Of a DNA stretch of 15,904 bases, positions 1-9,109 are shown in pieces. Origin of the DNA: Lindgomyces ingoldianus (Eukaryota > Ascomycota > Dothideomycetes > Pleosporales > Lindgomycetaceae); assembly GCF_010093535.1 (NCBI RefSeq), contig NW_022985169.1:1601950-1617853 (forward strand). Reading direction: 5' to 3'. Both the position numbers and the translations under genes were made by a program. The notes below the pieces were generated by a model, which saw only the letters and a list, made by a program, of their open reading frames with translations, did not search any database and was not told where the DNA came from. Every line of letters begins with the position of its first letter. The stretch's first letter is position 1.

Positions 1-317
1 TGTTATATAAAACATATTTAAATTATAGTTAGTTATGTTTATTCTACGTTTTTAGCTATATTAGTATGTTAAGGATTAGCATTAGCTATATTAGTGTGTT
101 AGAGATTAGTATTAGCGACGCTTAGTTACAGCCTGTAATTAGTTACATGCTATAGTTAAATATTGTTATTATGTGTCTATTACCTGTCTAATACTAATTT
201 GCTAAGAATTATGCTATAACTATTCTTTAACCTAAATAACCTACCTTAATGTACTAACTATTTCTCTAAGCAAGCTTTGCTTTTACAGATTATTTATAAA
301 CTGTTGTCGTATTTTAT
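1..317 (-). repeat. RIP-degraded copy of a dispersed repeat (inverted partner at 15268-15508)
   Basis: Read as the reverse complement, 15268-15508 aligns with this stretch over most of its length. Examples are the blocks at 174-317 (ending in GTATTTTAT) and at 1-35. The differences are nearly all C-to-T or G-to-A in this copy, as RIP produces. This copy is longer because it carries a near-tandem duplication at about 51-118 and extra sequence before 174. No terminal repeats or coding sequence identify the element class. The repeat begins before the window. Confidence 0.75.
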
Positions 318-564
318 ATAATTTTTATAAAGAAGCTTACCTACTTATCCTCTATAATAAAAGCTGTAATAAGACGCTGCGCCTAGATGATAGTAATAGT
401 AGGACTATAAAGAAGTTAAAAGCTAGATTACTCTACACACCACTACAGAGCTTACAGGGGGAGGCAGCTGTGCCTAAAGGAACAGCGCTAGCAGCGGAAT
501 CTGCTATTAGCAGAAATATAGCACCCTCTATTAAAGCGCCTTATAAGCGCACTCTTTATGCAGC

Positions 565-677
565 CTAGACAGGACTGCGCGCGGAGCGCACCAGGGGGAG
601 GCTGGCGGGGGGTGGTGGGCGCAGGCTTGCGGACGGTGCGGCTCCGCAGGGCGGCAGCACGCGCGAGGGCGGCTCTT
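565..677. other. Very GC-rich, G-run-rich island inside AT-rich DNA
   Basis: About 110 bp are made almost entirely of G and C, with G runs of five and six on the + strand around 592-622. Both sides are AT-rich. The + strand has several closely spaced G runs, so a G-quadruplex is conceivable. No ORF, TIR or LTR boundary was recognised. It could be a fragment of unmutated DNA or a GC-biased repeat; the sequence alone does not decide. Confidence 0.5.
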
Positions 678-856
678 TTAGCTTTATTAAGCTACAGATG
701 CACGTTTGTAGATTATAAATAAGTTTAAAGTTATTCTTAAAGCTTTTAACAGTAATAACTTACACATAGTATATTATTTAAATTTATAGAAAAAAAGCTT
801 AAGAAGTAGAAGAATTTATTTACATTTATTATAGTAGTTACAGCGCACACGTGACC

Positions 857-904
857 TGCGCTGCCTAGGGAAATAAGTATTGCGCTGCCTAGGGTAATAA
901 GTAC
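857..904. repeat. 24 bp unit in two tandem copies
   Basis: Positions 857-880 and 881-904 are two head-to-tail copies of a unit beginning TGCGCTGCCTAGGG. They differ at two positions. No function is apparent. Confidence 0.8.
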
Positions 905-1024
905 TAGAATTACTAGGGACAACATATAATAAGCATAAACATAAAGTAAACGTGCAGCACTACTCTAATAAGCTAAGTTAATACTCTATATAGGTAAGCA
1001 GCTGCGCAGCTTACCTAGGGGGTG

Positions 1025-1098
1025 TGTTGCGTATACTAAGAGCCTTAGCTAGGACTTAGAGCCTAGAACGCGGCTTAGAATCTAGAGATAGCATGTTC
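1025..1098 (+). repeat. Degraded duplicate of the start of the 1132-1364 LTR-like sequence
   Basis: It begins TGTTGCGTATACTAAGAGCC, matching the start of the next copy (TGTCGCGTATACTGAGAGCC at 1132), and follows it to the shared ATGTTC near 1093-1098. After that the two diverge. The differences are mostly G-to-A, so this copy is the more RIP-mutated. It is best read as a truncated LTR fragment next to a better-preserved one. Confidence 0.6.
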
Positions 1099-1131
1099 TT
1101 GTTACAACCTACGATTGGGTTATAAGCTATC

Positions 1132-1364
1132 TGTCGCGTATACTGAGAGCCTTGGCTGGGGCTCGGAGCCTGGGACTTGAGCTCAGAGCCTGGGACGCAG
1201 CTCGGGAACTGGAGATATTATGTTCCGAAGCTCGGTGTATATAAGGAGAGCCTTCAGCTCTCTTAGAGAGCGGAGTCACTTCATCCGATCTTCTAAACAG
1301 CTACTGCCAGGCTATTTTATCCTCCACACTATCAGCCGGGAATGCCCCACGGTTTAGACGAACA
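1132..1364 (+). mobile_element. Probable LTR of the Ty3/gypsy element (boundaries tentative)
   Basis: The stretch starts TGTCGCG and can end at CGAACA, giving TG...CA ends. It contains a TATA box (GTATATAAGG near 1236-1245) followed by a small hairpin (GAGAGC, loop CTTCA, GCTCTC). This is the expected U3/R layout of an LTR. It lies just upstream of the gag-bearing sequence. A TGG-starting stretch at 1369, four bases after the proposed end, would fit a tRNA-type primer-binding site, but the matching tRNA was not identified. An alternative end is the CA at 1375-1376. A copy of the same start lies at 1025. Confidence 0.45.
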
Positions 1365-1810
1365 AGGATGGTGTCACGGTATCCTCCCCAGATCCCAGAC
1401 ATAACTGTATTGGACGCGTACTAGAGTATTATTAGTGCACGTCTGACACAAACACAACATAACACAGACATAAACTTAAGCATAAACTGCCTTAACACTA
1501 ACTAAACCTAGAACAGGCTTAATTTATACCTAAAGCGCTTAGACTTTTAAGCTAAGTATTTAATTACTAATTTCTTTCTAAACTTTTTTATTTCTTATAT
1601 AACATCTTATACTTACTATAATACTTTACACAGTAATAGAACTAGACCTCTGTAAAGCTCTATAACCTTACTTGTGCATAATTATAACATTATGTTATAT
1701 TAAAACTTTAGCTAAAAATAGCCTCTAAATCTAATCTAATAAGCTTAGTACTTATATAACTCTAAGCTATTAAAGTAAGCTAAAAAGCCTTTTAAGAAGC
1801 GCTTACTTTA

Positions 1811-1983
1811 TGTAAGAGGTATCAAGCAGGAAACACAGGTCACAGAGAGGGAATGCAGGATAGGGGGTAACAAGAGTAAACCTTAGGGTCAGAGGCAGAG
1901 GTACGGAGGCCGAGGAGCCTATATACCCTGTGCCAAGCCCTAAGGGTACTCAGGGGTTAGATAGCTGTAACATAACTGTGACA
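1811..1983 (+). mobile_element. 173 bp solo LTR inserted in unit A
   Basis: It starts TGTAAGAGG and ends CTGTGACA (TG...CA, with TGT/ACA as the inverted ends). The 5 bp CTTTA flanks it on both sides (1806-1810 and 1984-1988), the duplication expected from an LTR-retrotransposon integrase. Unit B has the empty site, reading straight through ACTTTATAAAAAAGC. Inside there is a TATA-like stretch (CCTATATACC). Its base composition is normal and not RIP-like. The strand is assigned from the TATA and is tentative. Confidence 0.88.
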
Positions 1984-2547
1984 CTTTATAAAAAAGCTAC
2001 TACATTATAAGCTTTAAAGCTTTTTAAAAAGACTTTAAAAAATAGCTTTATGTTATTAAGCAGTTTATTTCTACCTTAACTTTTATTATAGTAGTAAGAA
2101 CTAAGAACTTACTAGCCTTAAAGCTTACTTAAAAGTCTAAAGATAGCTTAACTCTTTTCTACCTAACACTGCCTACAACCTGTAACCTTTTTAACTTAGT
2201 AATAAAATTTAACTAACTCTCTAATTCTTTACTGTTTAATAGAAAATAAAAAGACCTACCTTCTTTCCTACATAAGCTCTAATATAAACTTAAAAAAAAT
2301 ATAGACTAATTCCCCTTTAAACACTTCTAGTTACTATATGCCTACTTTTAACTTAACTATAATATAACAGCTTTAATTAACTTACTAATAGATAAAGATA
2401 TTATTAACCTAGATTAATTTATAGTGTTTTTATAAGTAACTTATAAAAACCTAAATAAAAAGTTAACAGCCCTAAGTTACTTAAACACTTTATAATAAAA
2501 ATAAAAAAGCTTTACTTTACACTTTACTAAGTTTTACTAACTTACAT

Positions 2548-2838
2548 CTAATATAGGCCTAAATAAGATAAGTTTAATTATAGCCTTATATAACTCCCTC
2601 TTAACTAAACTGCGACGCGCTATAGTAAAAGAACCCCTTCTAAACAACCTTAACATGTATGCAAACCTAATTACTACCTACAATAATAACATAAAGTTCC
2701 TCTTTGTATAAGCCTTAATACGCCCCTAAACTAGCGCAGTTATAAATAAGGACCTTAATATAATAAAAATTAATTTAAATTATACTTTAGTTAGTTCTAA
2801 AAAGTATAAAGATTATAAAAAAAAGTTAATGCTTTAAG
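2548..2838 (+). pseudogene. gag remnant of the Ty3/gypsy element, copy A
   Basis: The + strand translation gives a recognisable Gag-like C-terminal part: SNIGLNKISLIIALYNSLL, then a KLRRAIVKEPLLNNLNMYAN segment, then INLNYTLVSSKKY before the stop. Fungal chromovirus Gag proteins carry a similar acidic IDLNYA.. motif just before their zinc knuckle; this is from memory of the family, not a search. Here Asp appears as Asn and Gln codons as stops, as RIP would cause. No zinc knuckle is visible. The upstream part of gag is too decayed to define. Confidence 0.6.
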
Positions 2839-2846
2839 TATAGTAA

Positions 2847-4143
2847 GTGTCACAGTATCCTCCCCAGATCCTAGACATAACTGTATTAGACGCGTACTAG
2901 AGTATTATTAGTGCACGTCTGACATAAACACAACACAACACAGACATAAACTTAAGCACAAACTACCTTAACACTAACTAAACCTAGAACAGGCTTAATT
3001 TATACCTAAAGCGCTTAGACTTTTAAGCTAAGTATTTAATTACTAATTTTCTCTTAAACTTTTCTATTTCTTACATAATGTCTTATACCTACTATAATAC
3101 TTTACATAGTAATTAAACTAGACCTCTACAAAGCTTTATAAGCTTACTTATGCATAATTATAACATTACATTATGTTAAAACTCTAGCTAAGAATAGCCT
3201 TTAAATCTAATCTAATAAGCTTAGTACTTGCATAACTTTAAGCTATTAGAGTAAGCTAAGAAGCTTTCTAAAAAGCGCTTACTTTATAAAAAAGCTACTA
3301 TATTATAAGCTTTAAAGCTTTTTAAAAGGACTTTAAAGAAGAGCTTTATGTTATTAAGCAGTCTGTTTCTACTTTAACTTTTGTTATAGTAGTAGGAACT
3401 AAGAACTTACTAGCCTTAAAGCTTACTTAGAAGTCTAAAGATAGCTTAACTTTTTCTTACTTAACACTGCCTATAACTTGTAACCTTTTTAACTTAGTAA
3501 TAAAATTTAACTAACTCCCTAATTCTTTGCTATTTAACAGAAAATAAAAAGACCTACTTTTTTTCCTATATAAGCTCTAATATAAACTTAAAAGAAACAT
3601 AGACTAATTTCTCTCTAAACACTTCTAGTTACTATATGCCTACTTTTAACTTAACTATAATATAATAGCCTTAATTAACTTACTAATAAATAAAAATATT
3701 ATTAACTTAAATTAATTTATAGTGTTCTTATAAGTAACTTATAAAGACTTAAATAAAAAGTTAATAGCCCTAAGTTACCTAAACACTTTATAATAAAAAA
3801 AAAGCTTTACTTTACACTTTACTAAGTTCTACTAACTTACATCTAATATAGGCCTAAATAAAATAAGTCTAATTACAGCTTTATATAACTCCCTCTTAAC
3901 TAAACTGTAACGCGCTATAGTAGAAGAACCCCTTCTAAATAACCTTAACGCGTATGCAAACCTAATTACTACCTACAATAATAACATAAGGTTCCTCCCT
4001 ATATAAGCCCTAATACGCCCCTAAACTAGCGTAGTTGCAAATAAGAACCTTAATATAATAAAAATTAATTTAAATTATGCTTTAGTTAGTTCTAGAAAGT
4101 GTAAAAATTATAAAAAAAAAAGTTAATGTTTTAAGTGCAGTAA
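2847..4143 (+). repeat. Tandem unit B of the gypsy 5' region (holds gag)
   Basis: This is the direct tandem copy of unit A, beginning GTGTCACAGTATCC immediately after unit A ends at ...AGTATAGTAA. It lacks the solo LTR found in unit A and so shows the pre-insertion site. Unit A runs into this start, while unit B runs on into the sequence leading to the protease. The duplication is therefore internal to one element rather than two full elements. Confidence 0.85.
3846..4132 (+). pseudogene. gag remnant of the Ty3/gypsy element, copy B
   Basis: This is the same Gag-like segment as in unit A, seen in NSLLTKL, RAIVEEPLLNNLNAYANLIT and INLNYALVSSRKC. Stops replace different codons than in copy A; for example, the Arg-rich stretch after TKL is interrupted here and not in A. 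The two copies have therefore mutated separately. It is non-functional. Confidence 0.6.
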
Positions 4144-4440
4144 GCATAGTTATATCTTCTAAAACTACTTTATTCTTCTTTTTTAAGTCTACGTAAGTAG
4201 CGCTGCTAGTACTTATTAAAAAATTTTACTATTTTAATTTTATTTTTATAAAAGCTTTAACTTATATTTAAGCCCTAATTTCTCTTACTACTTTTAACGT
4301 AGCCGCAGCTATAGTAGTAGGAGCCTGCAAAAAGGCTTGTCCTAGGGCTAAGTTACCCCTTAGGACTAATTTAACACTAGATCTCTGCTAACTTATAGGC
4401 TAAGTCCTCTACTAATAACTAAAAGTACTAAGTTAATATT
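4144..4440 (+). other. Decayed gypsy sequence between gag and protease
   Basis: AT-rich, with a short GC-richer patch near 4305-4370. By position it should be the gag-pol junction of the retrotransposon, but no zinc knuckle or other motif can be read. Confidence 0.35.
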
Positions 4441-4470
4441 TTTATATATTTATAATAAAAAACTATATTA

Positions 4471-6530
4471 GCTTTAATATAAGCTTTTATTAACTTAGAA
4501 GCAAATAGTATAAGTTACATTAATAAAGAACTAGCGTGTAAACTAAATTTCTAATTAACACTACTTACCTAAATAATTTACTTAACTAGATTTAATAAAA
4601 AATAACTTAAAAAAAGTTTTATTTTTTATACTATAACTATTATAATTACTTACTAACACTATAAGAAGTAGATTAAACTTTATATAATAAATATAGAATA
4701 TTATAACCTAATTCTAGAACAACTATAGCTGTATTAGCATAAAGTTGCTTTTAATTACTAAAAGTAAGTTTTAAACTTTAACTCTTTCTAATGCTAAAAC
4801 ATATGCTTATGCTTACACCTAAATAACACCTAAATAGCACTTAATATAGAAGGTCTCTAGACCTACTTTTTAATAACCTAAAAAAAAACTACCTAAGTAA
4901 GGCTAATAAGCTAGGCCTTTTACTAAGATAAGCTATATAAAATAATTTAATAACTGCTTAAACTTAAAGAAAAAAAAGCTTTTAAGAAACCTTTATTTAC
5001 CTAATTTAAACATAAACTAGGACTTAAACAGCAGATAGACATCTGCTATATAGAACCTGCCCTATTTATAACCCTAGCTTAATAACTAGATTATAAAATC
5101 TACATAGTTATAATTTCTAATATAAACTAAGCTTTAGCTTTTTAAAAACATACTAACTTAAAGATAATAGTTTTTTAAGACTACTATAACTTATTATATG
5201 TTTTTTTTTAAGATAAGTCTAATAAGCTTTTAATATAATGTTTATATAATTACTAGATAACCTTTAAGCCTAGCAAATAACCTAGTTATAGGCTACTATA
5301 TAGAATGTTGCTAAATAAATTAAAAGTGCTCTAAAAATACCTTAATAAGAACTTAAAAAAAAGGTTTATTTAAGCTAGCTTCTTACTAGTAGTGTTACTT
5401 ATACTATTTATAAAAAAACCTAAAAGTAGGCTTTAATTCTATGTTAACTACTAAGAACTAAATGCTGTTACTATTAAAAACTAATACTTAATTTCTTTTT
5501 TATAAAAAACTCTAAGCTAACTAAGTAAAGTAAAGTATTTTATAAAGTTAAATATTATTACTGCTTTTAATAAGCTAAGAATAGTAAAGAGTAATAAGTA
5601 GCTAACAGCGTTTTAGACCTAATATAGACTATTTAAGTACCTAGTAATGCCTTTTAGCTTAGCTAACACGCCTAGTACTTTTTAACATTTTATAAACAAC
5701 TTACTCTAACCCTACCTAAATGTGTTCTGCACTATGTATATTAATAATATTCTAATCTATAGTAATAGCCTTTTAGAGCATAAACAGCATGTACACTTAG
5801 TGCTAAAGGCTATAAAAGAAGCAGGTCTATAACTTAATATAGATAAATGCAAGTTCTACTAATTAAAGGTTACATATTTAGAATATGTAATTTCTATAGA
5901 TAGCATTTAAATAGACCCTATTAAGGTTTAAACTATGCTAGATTAGTAATACCTAAAGAATATAAAGAACATTTAAGCCTTTATAAAATGTACTAACTTT
6001 TACTAATAATTTATTAACAACTTCTTGTAGCTAGTAAGCCTTATAATTATACTTACTAAGAAAAAGGTTTAATTTAACTTTAACTTAAATTACTAATAGT
6101 TTTTTAACTAGCTAAAGAAAGCCTTTACTAAAGCCTTAATACTCTACTACTTTAACCTTAAACTACTAATACTTGTAGAAGCTAATGCCTTAGACTACAT
6201 AGTAGTAAGAGTTCCTTTCTAGACTAAGCTAGACAGGACTATTAGGCCTATTGTATACTTTTTAAAAAGAATAAGTTCTGCAGAAGGTAATTATAAGATC
6301 TATAATAAGAAATTACTTGCTATAGTACGCTACTTTAAATAATAGCAACCTAAACTAGAAGGTGCAGCGCATCTAATATAAGTTCTATCTAACTACAAGA
6401 ACTTACAGTACTTTGTAACTATAAAATAACTTAGCTACTAATAAGTCTATTAGTCTAAATACTTATTCTGTTTTAATTTTAAAATTACTTATTATTCTAG
6501 TTAAAACAGAGGAAAACTAAATGCTTTTAT
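4471..6530 (+). pseudogene. Ty3/gypsy pol remnant: protease, reverse transcriptase, RNase H
   Basis: One + strand frame carries all three domains without a frameshift. At 4471-4760 is an aspartic-protease remnant where the D-S/T-G-A core reads N-L-E-A, followed by HYKK and YYNLILEQL. At about 5090-5960 is reverse transcriptase: KKRFI.AS, KPKSRL.F, ELNAVTIKN, LVMPFSLANTPSTF and the catalytic box YINNILIYS, where the family has Y-x-D-D. RNase H follows to about 6530 (VYFLKRISSAEGNYKIYNKKLLAIV, LEGAAH, NYKNLQYF). The order PR-RT-RH matches Ty3/gypsy. Gln/Trp positions are stops and catalytic Asp are Asn, all explainable by C-to-T/G-to-A changes. No integrase or 3' LTR was found; the sequence is cut at 6660 by the pogo element. 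Confidence 0.9.
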
Positions 6531-6661
6531 AAGGTAATTCTAAAATGTCCTTACTTAAAAAGAAGTGTAAAAGGCTTAATACTAAACTCTGCTTTAACTT
6601 AAGCTATTTTTAAACCTTAACCTAAATAAAATAAATTAAATAATTAATTAAATTATTACTA

Positions 6662-6722
6662 ACGTACTTCATAGGCGAGTCGCTCACACACCCGAGTCGC
6701 TCACTTTTGCCAAGACCCCACC
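6662..6722 (+). repeat. Left terminal inverted repeat of the pogo element
   Basis: It pairs with the reverse complement of 8467-8527. Inside it the 11-mer GAGTCGCTCAC occurs twice, at 6677-6687 and 6694-6704, a likely pair of transposase-binding sites by analogy with other Tc1/mariner TIRs. Confidence 0.9.
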
Positions 6723-6799
6723 CCAACGAACTCTATTATGGCCCATAACAACCCGCTCTGGCACTATATAGTACAGTACAGCCTAGAATATTATTTAGA

Positions 6800-8445
6800 T
6801 ACTACTTCTGCGTCTTGCTTACACATTTGCGCGTTATGCCTAGTCTAATTGCACTGTCTGCAGCGCCTTTAGGATAGCTTACTTACTTTAGCTTGCACCT
6901 GCTTCTTTGCCTTCTTCCTGTCACTGCGCGCCCTAAACTCCTTTAGAGCTGTTAAGCGCAGGCCTTTTTAAATTATTAAGGTCCCTTCTACCTTAATCTG
7001 CTTTCTTTTATGCAATTTATGTCACGTAGCAGCCTTATTAGCTGCTTAAAGCTTAGTAATTTCCTGTTGCGCTAACACTAGCTTATGCGTAATTATTACT
7101 GCCCCCTTTAAAACCTTCTTAAACACCTTAACTATAGAAGTTAGTAAACTATTTGTATGCTTTTAAATCCTTGTCTTTATAAGCATTAATTGCAACCTAA
7201 GTTCTAGGGTATTGCTTAGGGTTTACAACTACTAGGGCTTGTTATATATAGGTAGTAGTAGTAATAGAGTGCGCAACTTCACATTAAGGCCTATTATAAC
7301 CTGTTGTGGGTTAAAAGGAACTAATCTAGCGCCTTAGAACCCTTCTTAGATATTACTAGAAGTAATTGCAGCATTATAGGCTGCTTTAAAGCATAGCAGG
7401 AACTTTATTTTTATAATATAGGTAATCTAGTTGCGCATAAGGTTTTTAGCTTAGCGCCTATACACCTTCTTTAAAGGAGTAAAACAACCTACATTAAGTA
7501 GCTGTAAGAGGTGTGATAAGTAAGAAAGCATGTAAATAGTAATAATCTTATTATCCTTACAGTATTACTAGAAATAAAGCAAGTTATAGCTTTTATAGCT
7601 ATTAATAACTAGCAGACAGTAGCTGCTAACAGTACGCTTCTTTATATGCGCGTTAAAGTGCTTTAACTAGTCTAGACTAAGCTAATTAGTAGTCTAGCTG
7701 CGCTTAGAGATTGCAATAACTTAATTCTAAAGTAGATTTTCCTTCTTGTACTAGTTTAAAAGGTAGTTGCCACCCTAAAAGATAATAAAGGGCGAAATAG
7801 CCTACTTTTTAGCATTAATGCCCTAGATGGCTGTTGTCCACTCCTAGTTGCCTAGCTAGACTGCTTTTAGCTGTCCTTGTCTCTCTAAACCTGTAACAAC
7901 TGCTCTAGTAGATATCTAGCCTATTATAAACCCTATCTTGTTAAAGTTGTACGTGTTGTTATTCTAGATGCTATACTTAGCTTTAATATTCTTTATAAGG
8001 TTAAACTAGCCTTAAATTACTGCAAGATTCTTATAAAAGGCTTTTTTATAGTTGTACTTGCGCTTAAACTTTACTTTAAGCTCTAAGTAACACTTAACAA
8101 ACATATTAGGCTAGTTTATGCTAACATAGCCTATATTATGCTTAGCGTGCAAAGAATTAGCTATATTAGCCACAGCTGCTAGCTAGAGGGGAAATCCTCG
8201 CGCATCTAGCTTAAGTATGTGCTAAACAATTACCTGCTTCTTATTATTGTCTAGCTTCTGTAAGTTAGCTGTACAATTAGCTTAGAAAGGTTGTCTAGCG
8301 CGTTAGTTGCTTATTGTTTTTTAAGGGACCCTGTAGATAGCTGCAGCGCGTTAGTTAAAAAGTGTTGTGTTTTGTTTAAAAGCCTAAAGCGTAAGCTGCA
8401 TCTAACGTTTCTTTAACGCGTTTAAGTAGTGTTGTTAGGAATGCA
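6800..8445 (-). pseudogene. pogo-family DDE transposase, inactivated
   Basis: The - strand translation shows the family landmarks in order. Near 8200 is LDARGFP from the CENP-B-type DNA-binding part. At 7919-7960 is YNFNKIGFIIG, where the family has YNFDETGF. Near 7820-7870 is GN.EW....GINA, followed by SPFIIF. At 7590-7615 is LLVINSYKS (family L-D-G-H-x-S), and at 7475-7515 HLLQLLNVGCFTPLK (family LDVG). All three catalytic Asp (codons 7940-7942, 7601-7603, 7493-7495) read Asn. A C-x2-C-x4-H-x4-C zinc knuckle follows at 6821-6862. One frame holds from about 8200 to the knuckle; the N-terminal part around 8330-8440 lies in another frame, so at least one indel is present. Stops at former Gln/Trp codons make it dead. 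Confidence 0.88.
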
Positions 8446-8466
8446 TTAGTGTAGGAAGAGTAGTGT

Positions 8467-8527
8467 GGTGGGGTCTTAGCAAAAGTGAGCGACTTAGGTG
8501 TGTGAGCGACTCGCTTATAAAGTACGT
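8467..8527 (-). repeat. Right terminal inverted repeat of the pogo element
   Basis: This is the reverse complement of the left TIR with a few transitions. The same two sub-repeats are present, one of them altered (AAGTCGCTCAC when read on the - strand). It ends ...AAGTACGT, followed by TA. Confidence 0.9.
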
Positions 8528-8965
8528 TATGTTATTATTTTAAATGCTATACTTAGCTTTAATACTCTCTATAAAGCTAAACTAGCTTTAAATTACTTTA
8601 AAATTCTTATAAAAAGCTTTTTTATAGCTATACTTATACTTAAACTTTACTTTAAGCTTTAAATAACACTTTATAAACATAATAAGCTAGTTTATGCTAA
8701 CATAGCCTAGATTATACTTAGTATGTAAAGAATTAGCTATATTAGCTATAGCTACTAGCTAAGAGGAAAATTCTTGCGTATATAGCTTAAGTATGTGCTT
8801 AATAATTACTTACTTCTTATTATTACTTAGCTTTTATAAGTTAGCTATAAAATTAGCTTATAAAGGTTATTTAGTATGTTAGTTATTTATTATTATTTAA
8901 GAAACTTTATACATAGCTATATAGCATATTGCTTTAAAAGTGTTACATTTTATTTAAAAGCCTAA

Positions 8966-9094
8966 TGTAAGGCCGAGATGGCGCTTACGTGCGACGGGTA
9001 TATATACTATTCTGTACGCAATAATTAACTGTTGGTTGATTATTCGCACCTTTTTGGTTGTATTGGCGGAGTGGTGCGGAGCCCCGTCCTTACA
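8966..9094 (+). repeat. 5' LTR of the TRIM
   Basis: Identical to 9397-9525. It has a TATA box TATATATA at 8999-9006. Transcription starting about 25-30 bp later would begin near GTTGGTTGATTATT (9031-9044). Confidence 0.93.
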
Positions 9095-9109
9095 TAATAA
9101 TCAACCAAC
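9095..9109 (+). other. Primer-binding site of the TRIM, self-priming type
   Basis: The 14 bases at 9096-9109 (AATAATCAACCAAC) are the exact reverse complement of 9031-9044 in the LTR, which sits about 25-30 bp after the TATA box and so near the expected mRNA 5' end. In Tf1/sushi-type retrotransposons the mRNA 5' end folds back onto the site next to the LTR and primes reverse transcription. A 6 bp stem (CCGTCC 9084-9089 with GGACGG 9115-9120) would loop out this site. The site does not start with TGG as tRNA-primed sites do. Confidence 0.75.

Larger units (their letters stand above)
318..1024. other. AT-rich non-coding stretch with a GC-rich island
   Basis: No open frame or recognisable transposon domain was found here. 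Most of it is AT-rich with frequent TAA/TAG in all frames, like the RIP-affected sequence around it. The exceptions are the GC-rich island at about 565-677 and a short tandem repeat at 857-904, both listed separately. Confidence 0.5.
1371..2846 (+). repeat. Tandem unit A of the gypsy 5' region (holds gag)
   Basis: The unit begins GTGTCACGGTATCC and matches 2847-4143 from end to end. Without the 173 bp LTR and its 5 bp target duplication it is 1298 bp, against 1297 bp for unit B. The copies differ mostly by C/T and G/A changes in both directions, so each was mutated independently after the duplication. Contents are the retrotransposon leader, AT-rich filler and a gag remnant at the end. Confidence 0.85.
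6662..8527 (-). mobile_element. pogo/Fot1-like Tc1-mariner DNA transposon, RIP-inactivated
   Basis: The ends are inverted repeats of about 60 bp (6662-6722 and 8467-8527) starting ACGTACTT, with TA on both outer sides (6660-6661 and 8528-8529), the target duplication of Tc1/mariner elements. The 1.87 kb between them encodes a pogo-type transposase on the - strand. The TIRs differ only at a few C/T positions. The element interrupts the gypsy pol, so it inserted after that retrotransposon. Confidence 0.9.

Noticed and set aside
1..317. Terminal inverted repeats of one 15 kb giant transposon (with 15268-15508)
   Set aside because: The two copies differ in length and mutation load, have no target duplication visible at either end, and the interior is a stack of unrelated elements. 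Two independent copies of a dispersed repeat is simpler.
2580..2760. Long stop-free reading on the - strand through the gag region
   Set aside because: The + strand translation gives Gag-like motifs in both units; the - strand opening is the shadow of that frame.
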